This document shows, one piece after another, positions 41,141 to 43,276 of a stretch of DNA of 43,276 nucleotides. Numbering within the stretch: the stretch's first letter is position 1; each line of letters begins with the position of its first letter. The notes under the pieces were generated by a model. It was given only the letters and a program-made list of their open reading frames with translations. It was not told the origin of the DNA and ran no database searches. The DNA lies in contig CASFKR010000005.1 in assembly GCA_949295265.1 (NCBI GenBank), positions 1 to 43,276 of the forward strand. Reading direction: 5' to 3'. A program made the translations under genes and the position numbers. The stretch comes from an uncultured Verrucomicrobiota bacterium (GTDB taxonomy: Bacteria > Verrucomicrobiota > Kiritimatiellia > RFP12 > UBA3636).

Positions 41141-42951
41141 CCGCGCAGTTCAAGAAGTCCCGAAGGCGGGACGGCCAGTTCGCGAAGCCCGGTGCGCGGA
41201 ACCGGACACGGCTGCGCTTTGCCCGTGCAATCGCAGGCGCGAGCCGTGCGGACGGCACCCCGCACGCGCACTGGCAGCGTTGCCGCCCCCGTCGCATTGA
41301 CGATGAAAACCGACCGTTTTGCGCGGACATCCGCCTCGACCACCTGACCGGCGGTGTAAACAACCAGTACCGATTCTTTGGCGCCGCGCGCCTCGATCAG
41401 GTCCATCATCGCATCCGGATTGTGCGGCTGGAAGGCGCCGTCCAGCAGCGTGACGCGGTGCTTGCGCCAGAACCGGAGCCAGAATGCCAGCATCCGCACA
41501 TGCCGCGGCGGCAGTTCCGCCAGGCGCATGGAAATCTGCGGAACGGAAAAGAACACGTTCAGAAGCTGCAGGGCTGCCGCCTCGGCGCTGTCCTCCACAT
41601 CCCACTGGAGCATATCCGAGTGAACCGCCGTCGTGCCGGAGGTCAGGCGCAGATTGGCCGTCCGCAACCGGTTGGCCAGACAGGAAAAGGGACAATCTCC
41701 GGCACGGAGCAGGTTGGCGAAACTGCGGATGCGCGGACCGATGTACGCCTGGCGGAACTCGATGAGCAGGTCGGGCTTGAGCGCCCGCAGACGCGTCATC
41801 AGCTCCGTCATCAGGCGGCAGACCGCCTCCGGAACGGAGCACATGTCGCGTCCTCCCGGATTTTCCGGATCCATGGGGTCCTCGCCGTCGATGCGGAACC
41901 AGTCGATGAAATCGAGTTTCAGTCCATCGAGTTTCCAGCTGCGGAGCGCCTTTTCGAGTTTCGAAATCAGATGCTCGCGCACCTCCGGAAACCGCGGATC
42001 GAGCACACCGACTCCGAGCCGGTCGCTCACATAGAGCAGCTTGTCCCGGAAGGCGGCATATGCCTGAGAATGCAGCCCCGCAAAGGGGACGGCGAACCAG
42101 AGCAGATACGAAAAGCCCATGGCGCGGACGCGCGCCACATGGTCGGCGAACTTCGGAAATTTTCGCCGGTCCGGCACCCAGTCGCCCACATAGGAATAGA
42201 AAGGTTCGTTCGAAGCCGCCGTTGCAGGGCGCATGACCTGCCAGCCGTCATCGGTGAGCATGCCCTCCATGCCCAGGCGTGCAGCGAGCGCGGCCTCCTG
42301 CTCGATGGCTTCCGCGGTCATCTCCCGGTGATATCCGTACCACGTGGAATAAAAAGGTTTGCGCCCGACGTCGGGAACGGACATCGCGGGCGCCACGCCC
42401 CCGAACCCGGAAAGCCACGCGACCGCCTCCGGAATCGCGGTATAAAACGGACAGGCCCGCGCATCGACCCGGAACCGGACCTCATACCGCTGTAGCGGTG
42501 CGCCCCCGTGGTCGAAAAAGCGCACAGAAAGGCGCACCGCGCACTTCCGCTCGCTTTGATCGCCGAGCATCGCCACCTCGTGCATCGTCTCGGAACAGCT
42601 GAACGTCAGCCGGTTGACCCCGCCCGGACCGACCAGCGCGAGAACCGGCACCTGATGGGCAAAATCCGAAACAAAGCGGACAGACATGGGACGCCATTCC
42701 GGCACATTCCCCTGCTGTCCGTAAATCGGCGCCCAGATCATCTGCCCGTCGCGCCCGCGGGTCATGAGCTCCACCTCGAAAACCGGCGGCGGCAGTTCCT
42801 GCTCCGCTTCGAGGGTGACGATAATCTCCTCGATTCCCTCCTCTGCCGTGGTCATCGCCATCGTGGCGAACCAGGCTTCCGCCTCATCCTCAATGCGGAG
42901 CGAAACGTTTCCGCCGTTGAGCTCCAGACCCGATAGCGTGCGCAAACCCAT
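41137..42951 (-). CDS. GH36-like alpha-galactosidase
   Basis: The 604-residue protein has an N-terminal beta-sandwich (to about residue 210) and a TIM barrel with the family pattern: YSTWYGYHREMTAEAIEQEA, GMEGMLTDDGWQ, YVGDWVPDRRKFP, the nucleophile strand DGLKLDFIDW with Asp347, and the acid/base region LLRAGDCPFSC with Asp419, then AVHSDMLQW. It ends with a beta domain. GH36 and related clan GH-D enzymes remove alpha-galactosyl units from oligosaccharides; activity on other alpha-glycosides is possible. There is no signal peptide, so it acts inside the cell on imported sugars. A strong promoter and an AAGGAG site precede it. It is the first gene of a two-gene unit with the GNAT gene. Confidence 0.85.
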   Translation of the reverse strand: MGLRTLSGLELNGGNVSLRIEDEAEAWFATMAMTTAEEGIEEIIVTLEAEQELPPPVFEVELMTRGRDGQMIWAPIYGQQGNVPEWRPMSVRFVSDFAHQVPVLALVGPGGVNRLTFSCSETMHEVAMLGDQSERKCAVRLSVRFFDHGGAPLQRYEVRFRVDARACPFYTAIPEAVAWLSGFGGVAPAMSVPDVGRKPFYSTWYGYHREMTAEAIEQEAALAARLGMEGMLTDDGWQVMRPATAASNEPFYSYVGDWVPDRRKFPKFADHVARVRAMGFSYLLWFAVPFAGLHSQAYAAFRDKLLYVSDRLGVGVLDPRFPEVREHLISKLEKALRSWKLDGLKLDFIDWFRIDGEDPMDPENPGGRDMCSVPEAVCRLMTELMTRLRALKPDLLIEFRQAYIGPRIRSFANLLRAGDCPFSCLANRLRTANLRLTSGTTAVHSDMLQWDVEDSAEAAALQLLNVFFSVPQISMRLAELPPRHVRMLAFWLRFWRKHRVTLLDGAFQPHNPDAMMDLIEARGAKESVLVVYTAGQVVEADVRAKRSVFIVNATGAATLPVRVRGAVRTARACDCTGKAQPCPVPRTGLRELAVPPSGLLELRG

Positions 42952-43004
42952 AAAAAAAGTACTCCTTTTGCGGCGAAAGACCTCATTTTGCCTTTATTTC
43001 CCGG

Positions 43005-43033
43005 ATTGTACCTGAGTTCCCTTTCCACTTCAA
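43005..43033 (-). promoter_or_regulatory. Promoter of the GH36 gene
   Basis: On the minus strand TTGAAG (43033-43028), a 17-base spacer ending in CAGG, and TACAAT (43010-43005). An AAGGAG ribosome binding site (42968-42963) lies 11 bases before the ATG at 42951. Confidence 0.78.
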
Positions 43034-43061
43034 CTTTGCTGCGCGGCAACCGGGTTGCGTC

Positions 43062-43276
43062 AGGGTTATCCCGTTTTTTTTCGGGATAATTGATCCAGAT
43101 TTCTTGAAAGATGGCTTCTGTAGCCTCTTTTCAAGACTAGATACGCGTGAATAGTCCGCCAATACTTTTTTTTTACCCGAAAGTTCAGTAAAATAACTTT
43201 GCCGTTGCTCCAATGGTTGCGCTGACTTCGTTCAGGCGGCTCTGCCGCCGAGAAAAAGTCCTTATTTGACACCTTG
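43062..43276 (-). repeat. Longest repeat copy (copy B), running off the window edge
   Basis: The right end is AGGGTTATCCCG (43062) with the TTATCCCG/CGGGATAA hairpin. It then matches copy A (29635-29822) to the GGCGGCTCTGCCGCC hairpin at 43235-43249, and continues with GAGAAAAAGTCCTTATTTGA and CACCTTG, the reverse complement of the block in R1 and R2. It therefore joins modules that are separate elsewhere and shows the element order. A 68-residue frame is open on the minus strand from a GTG at 43272. Confidence 0.75.

Overview
The window is about 43 kb of GC-rich bacterial chromosome. The best lineage marker is the 51-residue protein at 40361-40516, which matches the small basic protein family of the Chlamydiae/Verrucomicrobia/Planctomycetes (PVC) group. 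Other signs fit a Gram-negative, anaerobic, gut-type member of the Verrucomicrobiota/Kiritimatiellota side of that group: outer-membrane efflux parts, many lipoproteins, a reverse rubrerythrin with a PerR-like regulator, large secreted beta-rich proteins with a PANW motif near the N-terminus, an acetylesterase and a family GH36 glycosidase. No 16S gene is present, so the phylum is an inference.

Layout. 1-2079: tail of an adaptor-like protein followed by a MacB/LolD-type ABC ATPase and permease. 2080-2306: a repeat element with inverted ends. 2396-4138: a DJ-1/PfpI protein and a soluble PAS histidine kinase. 4188-4663: tmRNA on the minus strand with its promoter and a shared terminator. 4877-13728: a compact recC-recB-recD-like operon; the third gene keeps the RecD outline but has lost the ATPase motifs. 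13761-14093: a DUF167 protein, apparently leaderless. 14144-14470: repeats. 14896-22140: marR, then a lipoprotein TolC homologue, a lipoprotein adaptor, an RND permease and a WaaP-like kinase. 22197-22540: repeats. 22804-24972: large secreted protein. 25325-28125: polyamine-type binding lipoprotein and a sodium:solute symporter. 28224-29408: PerR-like regulator and reverse rubrerythrin. 29635-30352: a dense repeat cluster. 30496-34146: secreted zinc-ribbon protein, second large secreted protein, SASA-type esterase. 34218-39961 (minus): parE-parC-murA. 40361-40516: small basic protein. 40628-42951 (minus): GNAT acetyltransferase and GH36 glycosidase. 43062-43276: another repeat copy.

The most unusual items are (i) the RecD-like subunit without Walker A, Walker B or other helicase residues, encoded beside apparently intact RecB and RecC; (ii) an RND permease lacking the transmembrane Asp pair and Lys of the classical proton relay; (iii) a mosaic repeat family with near-identical inverted ends and an internally deleted derivative; (iv) a probable PerR box lying on the promoter of the rubrerythrin gene; and (v) a ParC with a roughly 150-residue Gly/Asp/Ala-rich N-terminal extension. 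Several promoters share the extended -10 form TGGTAnnnT. Functional calls come from reading motifs by eye; no database search was run.
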